Positions 9,206-20,265 of a stretch of DNA of 64,000 nt are shown piece by piece (the stretch's first letter is position 1; every line of letters begins with the position of its first letter). Source of the DNA: Roseomonas aeriglobus (GTDB lineage: Bacteria; Pseudomonadota; Alphaproteobacteria; Sphingomonadales; Sphingomonadaceae); assembly GCA_016937575.1 (NCBI GenBank), contig JAFHKN010000002.1:2170001-2234000 (forward strand), in the 5' to 3' direction. The notes beneath the pieces are model-generated. The model was not told the DNA's origin and did not search any database. It saw nothing but the letters and a program-made list of their open reading frames with translations. A program made the translations under genes and the position numbers.

Positions 9206-9616
9206 GTGAGCAATCCGTCGCCCCACCTCTATCCGATCGACGTCGCGCCCGAAGACATCGACTTCATGGGGCACGTCAATAACGCCAGCTATTTGAAGTG
9301 GGTGCAGGACGCGGTCATCGACCATTGGCGTTCGCTGGCGCCTGCCGACGCCATCGCGCAGCATCTGTGGGTCGCCCTGAAGCACGAGATCACCTATCGC
9401 CGGCCGACCTTCCTGGGCGACGACGTGATCGCGACGGTGCTGCTGGAAAAGGTGCAGGGGGCACGAGCGGTCTACGAGACCGTGATCAAGCGCGGCGAAG
9501 AGGTGCTGGCCGAGGTGCGGTCGAGCTGGTGCTGCGTCGATGCGACCACCCTGCGCCCCGCCCGTCTGGCGCGGGATGTGATCGACCGCTTTTTCCCGAA
9601 AGCGGTGACCGAATAA
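9206..9616 (+). CDS. Acyl-CoA thioesterase, 4-hydroxybenzoyl-CoA thioesterase-like hot-dog fold
   Basis: A 136-residue single hot-dog domain. The motif DIDFMGHVNNASYLKW contains the conserved Asp/His/Asn region of the 4HBT group, followed by EITYRRPTFLGD and a strand ending in RSSWCCVD. It should hydrolyse an acyl-CoA or acyl-ACP thioester in the cytoplasm; the substrate is not predictable. The start is GTG at 9206, since no in-frame ATG precedes the conserved core. Confidence 0.88.
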   Translation: MSNPSPHLYPIDVAPEDIDFMGHVNNASYLKWVQDAVIDHWRSLAPADAIAQHLWVALKHEITYRRPTFLGDDVIATVLLEKVQGARAVYETVIKRGEEVLAEVRSSWCCVDATTLRPARLARDVIDRFFPKAVTE

Positions 9617-9675
9617 CCCGACCGGCCCCGCTGGTCGGCATAGGACGGATACGCCCCAAAGGTCCGCATTCTCTG

Positions 9676-9713
9676 TCAAAGAGAAGGCCGCCCGATCCGA
9701 AGACCGGGCGGCC
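9676..9713 (-). terminator. Rho-independent terminator of the EF-hand gene
   Basis: GGCCGCCCG (9686-9694) pairs perfectly with CGGGCGGCC (9705-9713). On the minus strand the stem is followed by TTCTCTTTG, so it serves the EF-hand gene that ends at 9752. Confidence 0.8.
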
Positions 9714-9751
9714 GTATCAGCCCATGACCGGGCTGATTTCAGCGTCGGACG

Positions 9752-10348
9752 TTAGCCGGCGCTCTTCGACAGATAGGTCGTCAGTTCGGTCTGGGTCACC
9801 GTCTTCGACTTGTCGGTGTCCGCCGAGGCGAACGCACCGTCGACCCACTTCTTCGTTGCGGGATCGGTCGGCTTGGTCGTCGGGTCGCTCGCCGACTTCA
9901 GCGCTACCATCCACTGGCCGAATTCGGCCTTGTCGAGCGCCTTGTCCGCGTTCTTGTCATAGGTCGGGAACTCGGTGCTCACGACCTGCGCGATCTGACT
10001 TTCACCCGTCACGGGTGTTCCCGTCGCCGGAGTCGGTGTCGCGGACGCCGTTTCCGCCGGTGCTGTGGAGGCAGCCGGATCGGTCGGCGTCGCGAGCTGA
10101 TCGCTCGTCGGTGCCGCGGCCTGTTGTGTCGCCACCGGATCGGTCACCGGGGCACCCGCGATCGGCGCGCCCTGCGTCGTCGGAGTCTGCTGCGGCGTCT
10201 GCTGCAAGGCAGACTCGGTCGTTGTAGGCACAGTGTTGTCCTGCGCCGGCACAGTCGTCGATGGCGACGGCGTCTGCTGCGGCATGTCCTGCGCCATCGC
10301 CGGCACCGTTACGGCCATTGCACTGGCAAGAAGAATCGTCTTCAGCAT
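9752..10348 (-). CDS. Secreted EF-hand domain protein
   Basis: A 198-residue exported protein: signal peptide (about 1-19, ending AMA), a long Pro/Thr/Ala/Gln-rich linker (about 20-110), then two EF-hand loops. The first is close to DKNADKALDKAEF, the second DTDKSKTVTQTEL; both keep Asp/Asn at loop positions 1, 3 and 5 or equivalents. It probably binds calcium in the periplasm or at the cell surface. The ATG at 10348 is chosen for its GGAGATATT ribosome-binding site and the signal peptide. The role is unknown; such proteins are common in sphingomonads. Confidence 0.82.
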   Translation of the reverse strand: MLKTILLASAMAVTVPAMAQDMPQQTPSPSTTVPAQDNTVPTTTESALQQTPQQTPTTQGAPIAGAPVTDPVATQQAAAPTSDQLATPTDPAASTAPAETASATPTPATGTPVTGESQIAQVVSTEFPTYDKNADKALDKAEFGQWMVALKSASDPTTKPTDPATKKWVDGAFASADTDKSKTVTQTELTTYLSKSAG

Positions 10349-10538
10349 CGGAATATCTCCTGTTTGTTCAAGCCCGCACATCGCTTGTCAGGCGCCGACG
10401 GGCCACTGAAGCTTCACTGGATTACCTCGCTTCAACTGATGTATTTAGGAGACAGTTCCAAGAATTTTAGATTTGTCGCGCACGGCTCGTCCCTGCTAAC
10501 GGCCGGCTCGTCCCGGCTTTCCGCTACACGAGGTTCCC

Positions 10539-11849
10539 ATGATTCCCCGCTATTCGCGACCCGACATGACTGCGATCTGGTCGCCCGAGGCGCGTTTCGC
10601 GATCTGGTTCGAGATCGAGGCGCACGCGACCCAAGCCCTGGCGGATCTGGGTACCGTGCCGCAGTCGGCGGCCAAGGCACTGTGGGACTGGTGGGCCACG
10701 AAGCCGGCGATCGACGTCGCCGCGATCGACGCGATTGAGGCGGTAACCAAGCATGACGTCATCGCCTTTCTGACCTGGGTCGCCGAACAGGTCGGCGACG
10801 AAGCGCGCTTCATGCACCAGGGCATGACCTCGTCCGACGTGCTCGACACCTGCCTTGCCGTACAGCTGGCGCGCGCCAGCGACCTGCTGCTGGCCGACCT
10901 CGACGCGCTGCTGGAGGCGATTAAGCGTCGCGCCTATGAGCACAAGCTGACCCCGACGATCGGCCGCAGCCACGGCATCCATGCCGAGCCGGTGACCTTC
11001 GGCCTGAAGCTCGCCCAGGCCTATGCCGAATTCTCGCGCGCCAAGACCCGCCTTCTCGCCGCCCGCGCCGATGTCGCGACCTGCGCGATCTCGGGTGCGG
11101 TCGGCACCTTCGCCAACATCGATCCGCGCGTGGAGGCCTATGTCGCCGAGAAGCTCGGTCTGAGCGTGGAGCCCGTCTCCACCCAGGTCATCCCGCGCGA
11201 CCGCCACGCGATGTTCTTCGCGACACTGGGCGTTATCGCCGGGTCGATCGAGCGTCTGGCGACCGAAATCCGCCACTTGCAGCGCACCGAGGTGCTGGAG
11301 GCGGAGGAATATTTCTCGCCCGGTCAGAAAGGCTCGTCGGCGATGCCGCACAAGCGCAACCCGGTGCTGACCGAGAACCTGACCGGCCTTGCCCGCATGG
11401 TGCGTGGCTATGTCACGCCCGCGCTGGAGAATGTCGCGCTGTGGCATGAGCGCGACATCAGCCATTCGTCAGTCGAACGCTACATCGGCCCCGATGCCAC
11501 GATCACGCTCGACTTCGCGCTCGCCCGCCTGACCGGCGTCGTCGACAAGCTGGTCGTCTATCCGAAGCGCATGCAGAAGAACCTCGACCGCATGGGCGGC
11601 CTGGTCCACTCGCAGCGAGTGCTGCTGGCACTGACCCAGGCCGGCGTGAGCCGCGAGGACAGCTATCGCCTCGTCCAGCGCAATGCGATGAAGGTCTGGG
11701 AAAGCGACGGCGAACTGTCCTTGCTCGAATTGTTGCAGAACGATCCCGAGGTTACCGCCGCGCTGCCGGCGGACGCGATCGCGGAGAAGTTCGACCTCGA
11801 ATATCACCTGCGCCACGTCGACACGATCTTCGACCGCGTGTTCGCTTGA
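10539..11849 (+). CDS. purB: Adenylosuccinate lyase
   Basis: A 436-residue fumarase/aspartase-superfamily enzyme. It cleaves SAICAR to AICAR and adenylosuccinate to AMP, releasing fumarate, so it acts twice in purine synthesis. Visible signatures are the N-terminal MIPRYSRPDM, HDVIAFLTWV and TSSDVLDT regions, GRSHGIHAEP (His near the active site), and the flexible catalytic loop GSSAMPHKRNP. An ACGAGG ribosome-binding sequence precedes the ATG. The stop overlaps the TTG start of the heme oxygenase gene (TTGA), coupling a housekeeping gene to the photoreceptor genes. Confidence 0.97.
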   Translation: MIPRYSRPDMTAIWSPEARFAIWFEIEAHATQALADLGTVPQSAAKALWDWWATKPAIDVAAIDAIEAVTKHDVIAFLTWVAEQVGDEARFMHQGMTSSDVLDTCLAVQLARASDLLLADLDALLEAIKRRAYEHKLTPTIGRSHGIHAEPVTFGLKLAQAYAEFSRAKTRLLAARADVATCAISGAVGTFANIDPRVEAYVAEKLGLSVEPVSTQVIPRDRHAMFFATLGVIAGSIERLATEIRHLQRTEVLEAEEYFSPGQKGSSAMPHKRNPVLTENLTGLARMVRGYVTPALENVALWHERDISHSSVERYIGPDATITLDFALARLTGVVDKLVVYPKRMQKNLDRMGGLVHSQRVLLALTQAGVSREDSYRLVQRNAMKVWESDGELSLLELLQNDPEVTAALPADAIAEKFDLEYHLRHVDTIFDRVFA

Positions 11850-12391
11850 GGGACGCGCACCGCGCCCTGCGGGACGATACGCGCGACGCACACGATGCGG
11901 TGGACGCGGTGTACGGCGGGTTCGACCTGGCCGATCGCCGGTCCTACGCCGCATTCCTGAGCGCGCATGCTGCGATCGTGCTGCCCCTGGAGACGATGCT
12001 CGACGATGCGGGCATCGCTACGCTGGTCGACGACTGGCCGGACCGCCGCCGCGCGCCAGCGATTGCGGCGGACCTGACGGCACTGTCGCGCCCGCTGCCG
12101 CCGCCGCTCGCCTGCCCGCCCGTTGCGGGCGATGCGGGCCTGCTCGGCGCACTGTACGTGCTCGAGGGATCGCGCCTGGGCGGCCGGATGCTGGCGCGAC
12201 AGGTCGCAAGCGATTTTCCGCGGGAATATCTTGATCCCGATCAGCCCACAGGACACTGGTCCAAGCTACTGGTCCGTTTGGAAGAGCTGTTGTACACCGA
12301 TCATCGAGTGACCGAGGCGATCGTCTCCGCGCGCGCCGTGTTCGCGTCGTTCGAGGCATCCGGGCGGGCGTGGCTGGCGAGAGTTGAGTAA
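11846..12391 (+). CDS. Biliverdin-producing heme oxygenase
   Basis: A 181-residue heme oxygenase. It should open heme to biliverdin, CO and Fe2+, supplying the chromophore of the phytochrome encoded next. Evidence: the N-terminal helix LRDDTRDAHDAVD with the proximal heme-ligand histidine (about residue 16), and the distal-helix motif YVLEGSRLGGRML. It begins with TTG at 11846, overlapping the purB stop; no better start lies before the conserved helix. It ends with TAA immediately before the TTG of the phytochrome gene. The pairing with a bacteriophytochrome gene (bphO-bphP arrangement) is well known. Confidence 0.9.
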   Translation: MRDAHRALRDDTRDAHDAVDAVYGGFDLADRRSYAAFLSAHAAIVLPLETMLDDAGIATLVDDWPDRRRAPAIAADLTALSRPLPPPLACPPVAGDAGLLGALYVLEGSRLGGRMLARQVASDFPREYLDPDQPTGHWSKLLVRLEELLYTDHRVTEAIVSARAVFASFEASGRAWLARVE

Positions 12392-14956
12392 TTGGCCGAA
12401 GCGGAATTTGACGTCGATCTTACCAATTGCGATCGTGAACCGATCCATGAGCTGGGCGGGATTCAACCGCTCGGTTTCCTGATCGCGGTATCGCCGGACT
12501 GGTTGGTCAAGCGCGCTTCGGCGAACGTTGCCGACATCCTGGGCATTGGCGCGGAGGATCTGCTCGGCGCGCCGATCGCGGACTATCTGTCGGCCGAAAC
12601 CATCCACGTCCTGCGCAATCGCCTGACGATGCTGCGGGGGGACGATGCGGTGGAGCGCGTGTTCGGCCTGCCGCTGCGCGACGGCGACGATACGCGGTTC
12701 GACTTCGCCGTCCATATGGTCGACGGCACGATCGTGCTGGAAGGCGAGCCGACTTCGGCCAACCCGACCGCCGACCCGGCCGGGACCATCCGCGCGATGA
12801 TGGCACGGCTCGACGAGACGGGCGAGCTGCCCGCCTTCTTCCGCGAAGGCGCGCGTCAGGTGCGGGCCATCACCGGATTCGACCGGGTGATGGTGTATAA
12901 GTTCGATACCGATGGATCGGGCATTGTCGTCGCGGAGTCGGCACGGTCGGGTATCGGAAGCTTCCTCGACCTGCGCTATCCCGCAAGCGACATTCCGGTC
13001 CAGGCGCGCAAGCTGTACCTGCGCACGCCGTTTCGCATCATTGCCGATGTGAATGCGGAGGCCGTGCCGATCGTTCCGAGCCGCGACGAGACCGGTGCTC
13101 CGCTCGACCTGTCGCTGTCGATCCTGCGGGCGGTATCGCCGATCCACATCGAATATTTGCGCAACATGGGCGTCGCCGCATCGCTGTCGATCTCGATCAT
13201 CGTCGAAGGGCGGCTGTGGGGCCTGTTCGCCTGTCACCATTATTCGGGACCGCGCGCGCCCGATTTCGAACGTCGGTCGATTGCCGAGCTGTTCGGCGCG
13301 ATGTTCGCGTTCAAGCTGGAATCGCGCGAACGCAAGGCACTGGCCGTGTACGAGCAATCGGCGCGCGCGACGTCCGACCGGCTGCTCGCCGCGATCGCCG
13401 GCGACGCGTCGCTGCTCGACCGGCCGGAATGGCTCGGCGAAATGCTGAGCCAGACCGTCCCGTGCGACGGCATCGGCATCTGGGTCGACGGCAGGGTCGC
13501 ATCGAGCGGCATCACGCCGCCGACCTCCGCCTTTCCGGCGCTCGTGCGGCGCTTGAACGCGATGGCGTCCGGCCGGGTCTTCGCGACCGATCACCTCGCC
13601 GGGGTCCTGCCCGCCGCCGAGGCCTATGCCGAAACCGGCGCAGGCGTGCTCGCAATCCCCATCTCGCGCAGCCCGCGCGACTACGTGCTGCTGTTCCGTC
13701 AGGAGCGCGTCCGCACCGTCACTTGGGGCGGTGATCCGCAGAAGCCGGCGACCTGGGGCCCGAACGGCGCCCGATTGAGCCCACGCAAGAGCTTCGAGGC
13801 CTGGACGCAGGAGGTCCGCCACCGCTCCGAACCGTTCACCGAGGCCGAAGTCCGCGTGGCCGAGATGCTGCGCGCTTCGCTGATCGAAGTCGTGCTGCGG
13901 CTGAGCGACGATGCCCAAGCCGAGCGCCAGCGCGCGTCGGAGCGGCAGGAGCTGCTGATCGCCGAGCTCAACCACCGCGTCCGCAACATCCTGTCGCTGA
14001 TCCGCGGTCTCGTGCGTCAGTCGAACCGTTCGGCCGGCAGCGTGCGCGACTATGTCGAAATGCTTGAGGGGCGGATCGAAGCGCTGGCCCGGGCGCACGA
14101 CCAGATCACCCAGGACAATTGGTCCCCCGCCCCGCTGATCCGCCTGATCGAAACCGAAGCGTCAGCCTATCTGGCAGGCAAGGCAGCACGCGTGACGACC
14201 AGTGGCCCGCCGGTCCTGCTGCGCCCGGCCGCCTTCTCGACGCTGGCGCTCGTCTTCCACGAGTTGATGACCAACTCGGCAAAATATGGCGCGCTGTCCG
14301 ATAGCGGCATCGTTCGGGTCGACTGGACGCTGGACGCGGAGAACGACCTGCGCATCCTGTGGCGCGAGACGGGCGGCCCCGCCGTCCAGGCACCGACCCG
14401 CCAGGGCTTCGGCACCACGATCATCCAGCGATCGATCCCCTATGACCTGCGCGGCAAGGCCGAGGTCCGCTATGCGGTGACGGGGCTGGAAGCGGATTTC
14501 TGCGTTCCGGGTCAGCACATCGTCGTCGATGGCGAGGCCGCGCCGACCGCCGCCCCGGCGGTCCTCGGCGACCCCGACGTGACGACCGCTGCCCCGGCCA
14601 GCGTGCTGACCGGTACCGTGCTGCTGGTCGAGGACAGCCTGATCATCGCGATGGACGCAGAGGACATCCTGACGTCGCTCGGCGCCTCCCGCGTCGTCAC
14701 CGCCGCCTCCACCACTGCGGCGTTCGACGAGATCGTCGAGAACGCGCTCACCCTGGCCGTGCTCGACGTGAACCTGGGCAACGAAACCAGCCTGCCCGTC
14801 GCCGAGATGCTCCACGCTCGCGGCATCCCCTTTGTCTTCGCCACGGGATATGGCGAACAGCTCCGCCTGCCGCCCGAACTCGAGAACACACCCGTACTGC
14901 AGAAGCCCTACACCGCGGCGAACCTGCGCAGGGGGTTGGAACAGCTGCTGAAGTGA
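12392..14956 (+). CDS. Bacteriophytochrome with HWE kinase and C-terminal receiver
   Basis: An 854-residue red/far-red photoreceptor. The N-terminal Cys13 in TNCDREPIHELGGIQPLG is the biliverdin attachment site. The PAS domain (about 10-115) is followed by a GAF domain (about 135-310) with the ASDIPVQARKLY and SPIHIEYLRNMGV motifs, and a PHY domain (about 320-500) with the tongue motif WGG and the PRKSF element. The kinase is HWE-type: phospho-acceptor His about 528 in ELNHRVRNIL, HELMTNSAKYGAL and the WRE triad. The receiver has Asp about 792 (VLDVNLG). It starts with TTG directly after the heme oxygenase stop. The fused receiver may act as phosphate sink or output; no separate output domain is present. 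Confidence 0.95.
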   Translation: MAEAEFDVDLTNCDREPIHELGGIQPLGFLIAVSPDWLVKRASANVADILGIGAEDLLGAPIADYLSAETIHVLRNRLTMLRGDDAVERVFGLPLRDGDDTRFDFAVHMVDGTIVLEGEPTSANPTADPAGTIRAMMARLDETGELPAFFREGARQVRAITGFDRVMVYKFDTDGSGIVVAESARSGIGSFLDLRYPASDIPVQARKLYLRTPFRIIADVNAEAVPIVPSRDETGAPLDLSLSILRAVSPIHIEYLRNMGVAASLSISIIVEGRLWGLFACHHYSGPRAPDFERRSIAELFGAMFAFKLESRERKALAVYEQSARATSDRLLAAIAGDASLLDRPEWLGEMLSQTVPCDGIGIWVDGRVASSGITPPTSAFPALVRRLNAMASGRVFATDHLAGVLPAAEAYAETGAGVLAIPISRSPRDYVLLFRQERVRTVTWGGDPQKPATWGPNGARLSPRKSFEAWTQEVRHRSEPFTEAEVRVAEMLRASLIEVVLRLSDDAQAERQRASERQELLIAELNHRVRNILSLIRGLVRQSNRSAGSVRDYVEMLEGRIEALARAHDQITQDNWSPAPLIRLIETEASAYLAGKAARVTTSGPPVLLRPAAFSTLALVFHELMTNSAKYGALSDSGIVRVDWTLDAENDLRILWRETGGPAVQAPTRQGFGTTIIQRSIPYDLRGKAEVRYAVTGLEADFCVPGQHIVVDGEAAPTAAPAVLGDPDVTTAAPASVLTGTVLLVEDSLIIAMDAEDILTSLGASRVVTAASTTAAFDEIVENALTLAVLDVNLGNETSLPVAEMLHARGIPFVFATGYGEQLRLPPELENTPVLQKPYTAANLRRGLEQLLK

Positions 14957-14992
14957 ACGCATCTGCGCATTGCCGCAGATCAGGCGTGCGTT
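14956..14992 (+). terminator. Possible weak terminator or hairpin after the phytochrome gene
   Basis: Nested arms AACGCA/TGCGTT and CTGCG/CGCAG overlap and follow the phytochrome stop. There is no T-run, so termination is uncertain. Confidence 0.35.
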
Positions 14993-15073
14993 AGCTTCCA
15001 ATCCCGACATGGTACGGGGAGAGCGAAGGTCGTCGCTGTTCGCATCGAAGCAGCAACCCGCAACGAGCGAGCG

Positions 15074-15821
15074 ATGGCGTTGGCCGCGACGGTCGCGTTG
15101 CATGCGCTGGCGATTTCTTGATTCTGGCGGCGCGGATCGTCCTCCTCCCTGTGGACAAGACGAATGCGATGGTGACGTTCGACGTTTCGCCCCCGCCCCG
15201 GCTCGTGGCGCCGCCGCCGCCTGAGCAGCCACGGACGCAGTGGGACGTGCCGCTTCGCGACACGCCGCAGAGTGCGCCCGCGCCCCGGCTATCCCACGTG
15301 ATCAAGTCGCGGCTGCGACGTCGCAGCAGGCAGACGTCATTCCGGCGATGACGGAAACAAGCCCGCCAGGGATGGGCACCGGGATCGGGGCCGCCGCGGG
15401 TGGGCCGGCGTCGGGTAGCGGAAGTGGTGGTGGCACCTGGGGGGAGGCGAGACCGGTAGCAACGGGACTGGCAGCACCGGGAATGGTGACGAGCCGACGT
15501 TTCTGAAAGCCGATTGGGTGCGGAAGCCCGAGCAACACGAATGGCTGGCCGTCTGGCCGCCCGAGGCTGTACGCGAGAACGCGAGCGGATGGGTACTAGC
15601 ATCCTGCTTCGTGTGACGAACCGGCCAGCTCCGCGGCTGTCGGGTTGAGCAGGAACGGCCGCGAGGCCATGGCTTCGCCGCGCGGCGGCTCGCTGTCCCC
15701 CGTCTTCCGCGTCCGTCCGGTGACCATGGACGGGGCGGCGCTTGACCTGCCCGTCCGCATTCCACTCGAATTTCCGGCCGAAGCGCTCGGCGGTAGCGCT
15801 CTTATCCCAACGCTGCCTTGA
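15074..15821 (+). pseudogene. Decayed TonB-family energy transducer
   Basis: Pieces of a TonB-like protein are readable in successive frames. An N-terminal membrane anchor starts with ATG at 15074 (MALAATVALHALAI). After a frame change comes a Pro-rich stretch (SPPPRLVAPPPPE), then a Gly/Ser-rich spacer (GPASGSGSGGG). The C-terminal domain follows in another frame, with ADWVRKPEQHEWL, a nonsense TGA in the C-x-V-x-R-T-G-x-L-x-x-C signature (ASCFV, stop, RTGQLRGCRV), and after one more frame change the final strand FRVRPVTMDG...LPVRIPLEF. At least four frame changes and one in-frame stop make it a pseudogene rather than a base-calling error. The tail overlaps the end of dnaJ. Confidence 0.8.
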
Positions 15822-16938
15822 TCTTCGCGAAGAAGCCCTGGCTCTCCGGGCATTCCTCGCCCGTCTCCGTTTCCCGAAACGCTTCGAGCAACTCGCGCTG
15901 GCGGGCCGAAAGGCGGGTCGGCGTCTCGACCTCGATCCGCACGACCATGTCGCCGCGGCCGCGGCCCTGGAGCACCGGCATGCCCGCGCCGCGCTGGCGG
16001 ACCTCGCGGCCCGACTGGGTGCCCGCCGCGATACGGATCACGTTCGGTGTGCCGTCGGGGCCCGGAATCTCGATCTCGCCGCCCAGCGCCGCGGTCGTGA
16101 AGCTGATCGGGGCGCGGGCGTAGAGCGTGGTGCCCTCACGCTCGAACAGCGGATGCTTCTTGACGTGCAGGAAAATGTACAGGTCGCCCGCAGGCGCGCC
16201 GCGCTGGCCGGCCTCGCCCTCGCCGTTCAGGCGGATGCGCGTGCCTTCATCGACGCCGGCGGGCACGTTGACCGACAGCGTCTTCGTCTTGTCGACCCGG
16301 CCCTCACCCCGACAGCGGGTGCACGGATCCGAGATGACCTGACCCGCGCCGTTGCAGCCCGGGCAGGCGCGTTCGAACACGAACGGCCCCTGCTGCGATC
16401 GGACCTTGCCGTGGCCATGGCACAGCTGGCAGTCGCGCGTGCCGGTGCCGGGTGCAGCACCCGATCCGTTGCAGGTTTCGCACGCGCTCGACACGTCCAC
16501 CGTGATTTCGGTGTCCTTGCCGTGGAACGCCTCTTCGAGGGTGATTTCCATGTCGTAGCGCAGGTCGGCGCCGCGACGTTGCTGCGGGCGCCCGCCGCCG
16601 CGGCCGCCCCCCATGAATTCGCCGAATACGCTTTCGAAGATGTCGGAAAAGCCGCCGAAATCGGCGCCGCCCCCGAACGGATGACCACCACCCGCGCCGG
16701 GGCCACCGTTACGGAACGCGGCGTGGCCGAAGCGGTCGTAAGCGGCGCGCTTCTGCGGGTCCTTCAGGCAATCATAGGCTTCGCTGATCGCCTTGAACTT
16801 GGCTTCGTGATCCTTGCACCCGCCGTTCTTGTCGGGGTGGTACTTCATCGCGAGCTTGCGGTACGACGATTTGATCGTCGCATCGTCGGCATCCCGGCTG
16901 CATTCGAGCAGCTCGTAATAGTCGATTTCGGTGCTCAT
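15802..16938 (-). CDS. dnaJ: Chaperone DnaJ (Hsp40)
   Basis: A 378-residue type I DnaJ. The J domain has HPD at 34-36, the Gly/Phe-rich linker follows (about 75-105), then four CxxCxGxG zinc repeats (CETCNGSG, CQLCHGHG, CPGCNGAG, CTRCRGEG) and the C-terminal substrate-binding domains. It delivers unfolded proteins to DnaK and stimulates its ATPase. It lies 151 bp downstream of dnaK on the same strand, the usual dnaK-dnaJ order. The last bases overlap the TonB pseudogene on the other strand. Confidence 0.97.
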   Translation of the reverse strand: MSTEIDYYELLECSRDADDATIKSSYRKLAMKYHPDKNGGCKDHEAKFKAISEAYDCLKDPQKRAAYDRFGHAAFRNGGPGAGGGHPFGGGADFGGFSDIFESVFGEFMGGGRGGGRPQQRRGADLRYDMEITLEEAFHGKDTEITVDVSSACETCNGSGAAPGTGTRDCQLCHGHGKVRSQQGPFVFERACPGCNGAGQVISDPCTRCRGEGRVDKTKTLSVNVPAGVDEGTRIRLNGEGEAGQRGAPAGDLYIFLHVKKHPLFEREGTTLYARAPISFTTAALGGEIEIPGPDGTPNVIRIAAGTQSGREVRQRGAGMPVLQGRGRGDMVVRIEVETPTRLSARQRELLEAFRETETGEECPESQGFFAKIKAALG

Positions 16939-17089
16939 GACGGGCCCCCGCCCCAGTTTACGCGTACAAAGTTCACGAAGTTCACGCCAAAGCGCATATC
17001 CGCTCCACCGCCATTCCGCCCCGGACCAGCACCGCGATCATGATCGCGAAACGGCCCGCTGCCGGAATGACGGTGAAACATCATAGCGC
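16939..17089. other. dnaK-dnaJ intergenic spacer
   Basis: A 151-bp spacer containing a short tandem direct repeat (AAGTTCACG twice, about 16971-16988) preceded by GCGTACA. No open frame and no T-run terminator are seen, consistent with read-through from dnaK to dnaJ. Confidence 0.5.
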
Positions 17090-18997
<1,908 letters not shown>

Positions 18998-19090
18998 AGT
19001 CTTCTGCCTGTACCCCCAGGTTTCTGTTCACTAGAAAAGGCCCCCTCGTCCCAATTCTAGGCGACGCGGGAACCAATTGTTACCGGCGCG

Positions 19091-19118
19091 ATATAGGTGG
19101 AGCCGGCCTTGCCGCAAG
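19091..19118 (-). promoter_or_regulatory. Heat-shock (RpoH-like) promoter candidate for dnaK
   Basis: On the minus strand, CTTGCG (19113-19118) and CCTATAT (19091-19097) are about 15 bp apart, resembling the alphaproteobacterial sigma-32 pattern CTTG-N17-18-CTATNT. It would give a leader of about 85 nt before dnaK. This rests on pattern only. Confidence 0.45.
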
Positions 19119-19172
19119 GGCCGCCCGCCCCTTAGGAAAGCATGGCGTTTTCTCGAATTGGGAGTGGGTTGC

Positions 19173-19610
19173 ATGCGGCTACCGATCGTCGCGGTCCTGG
19201 GTCTTGTGCTGAGCGCGTGCCAGCCGACACCGGCCGAACCGGCGGTGAAATACGCCTGGGTTCGCCTGCCCGCGGTGCCCGGCCGACCGGGGGCGGCATA
19301 CTTCACGCTGGCCGCCGGCGGCAGCGCGGTGACATTGGCGTCGGTGACGACCCCGGCGGCCAAGCGCGCCGAACTGCACGAAAGCATGGCCGGCGCGCAT
19401 GGCAGCATGTCGATGGCGCCCCTCGCCTCGGTCGCGGTGCCTGCGAACGGCGCCGTCACCTTCGCGCCGGGCGGGCGGCACGTGATGCTGTTCGACATGG
19501 ATCCGAAATTAAAAGCCGGAGACGAGACGCGGCTGACACTGGTGCTGGCGGACGGAACGCAGCTGGAGGCGAAGGCCCGCCTGCGTGGCGCGGGGGACAG
19601 CGTGCAGTAA
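19173..19610 (+). CDS. Copper chaperone PCu(A)C lipoprotein
   Basis: A 145-residue periplasmic protein. The signal peptide ends in a lipobox (LVLSAC, Cys about 15), so it is probably membrane-anchored. The domain carries the expected copper ligands: His and Met in LHESMAGAHGSMSM and the later GGRHVMLFDMD (H-x-x-x-x-x-M type). PCu(A)C proteins hand Cu(I) to the CuA or CuB site of cytochrome oxidase. The ATG at 19173 is chosen because it begins the signal sequence. The usual SCO partner is not adjacent. Confidence 0.85.
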   Translation: MRLPIVAVLGLVLSACQPTPAEPAVKYAWVRLPAVPGRPGAAYFTLAAGGSAVTLASVTTPAAKRAELHESMAGAHGSMSMAPLASVAVPANGAVTFAPGGRHVMLFDMDPKLKAGDETRLTLVLADGTQLEAKARLRGAGDSVQ

Positions 19611-19770
19611 CGCCGGCGGCATATGCGTCCGCCGACAGGCTTACAGGTTTACAATGATCGCTGATGCCCACTGGCAGACATTGTGAGCCTGTCCGGCGGA
19701 TCGTTAAGGTTACGCCGGTTGAGGACACTACATCCACGCGTTAGCGACATTGGCGACGGGGACGGGCAGC

Positions 19771-20265
19771 ATGGTCGATCGGCTGGGTAACCAACAGGCG
19801 TTTCGTCGGGTTATTTGGTTGCTCCCGCTAGCATTTGCTTCGCACATCGCAGAGGAGTATCTCGGAAACTTCCCTGGCTGGGTTACGAATGTTGTTGGGG
19901 GATCATTCAACAACGAGGCGTTCGCCGCGAACAACGCTGCGTTCTTCGCCATCATGGTGGCCCTGACCGCTTGGACCAGCAGAACCGGTTCCCGAAGGGC
20001 GTCGACCCTGTTAATTCTGTGGGCGAGCGGCAATGTGTTCTGGGACGCCCTCTTTCACGTGGGGATGACAGCGGCGACCGATCGCTATTCTCCGGGGCTG
20101 GTCACAGCCGCCATCTTGTACCTGCCAATTTCTCCCATCGTGGCATTCGCCTGCGTGGCGAGCGGAACGCTCACGCCCGCAGGCTTCGCTAGGGCCTGCG
20201 GAGCTGGCCTGTTCCTATTCGCTTTTGTCGTTTGGTACGGCTTGTTCCACTTCGCCCTGCCATGA
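19771..20265 (+). CDS. HXXEE domain membrane protein
   Basis: A 164-residue protein with about four hydrophobic segments and the family motif HIAEEY near residue 25, plus conserved NNEAF and FWDALFH regions typical of HXXEE proteins. Function is unknown; the His/Glu residues suggest a metal site near the membrane. Codon use is less GC-rich than its neighbours, hinting at different origin. The ATG at 19771 is preferred over an upstream TTG at 19750. Confidence 0.75.
   Translation: MVDRLGNQQAFRRVIWLLPLAFASHIAEEYLGNFPGWVTNVVGGSFNNEAFAANNAAFFAIMVALTAWTSRTGSRRASTLLILWASGNVFWDALFHVGMTAATDRYSPGLVTAAILYLPISPIVAFACVASGTLTPAGFARACGAGLFLFAFVVWYGLFHFALP

Noticed and set aside
12266..14098. 610-codon minus-strand open frame opposite the phytochrome
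   Set aside because: The phytochrome on the plus strand has all expected domains; the reverse frame is low-complexity.
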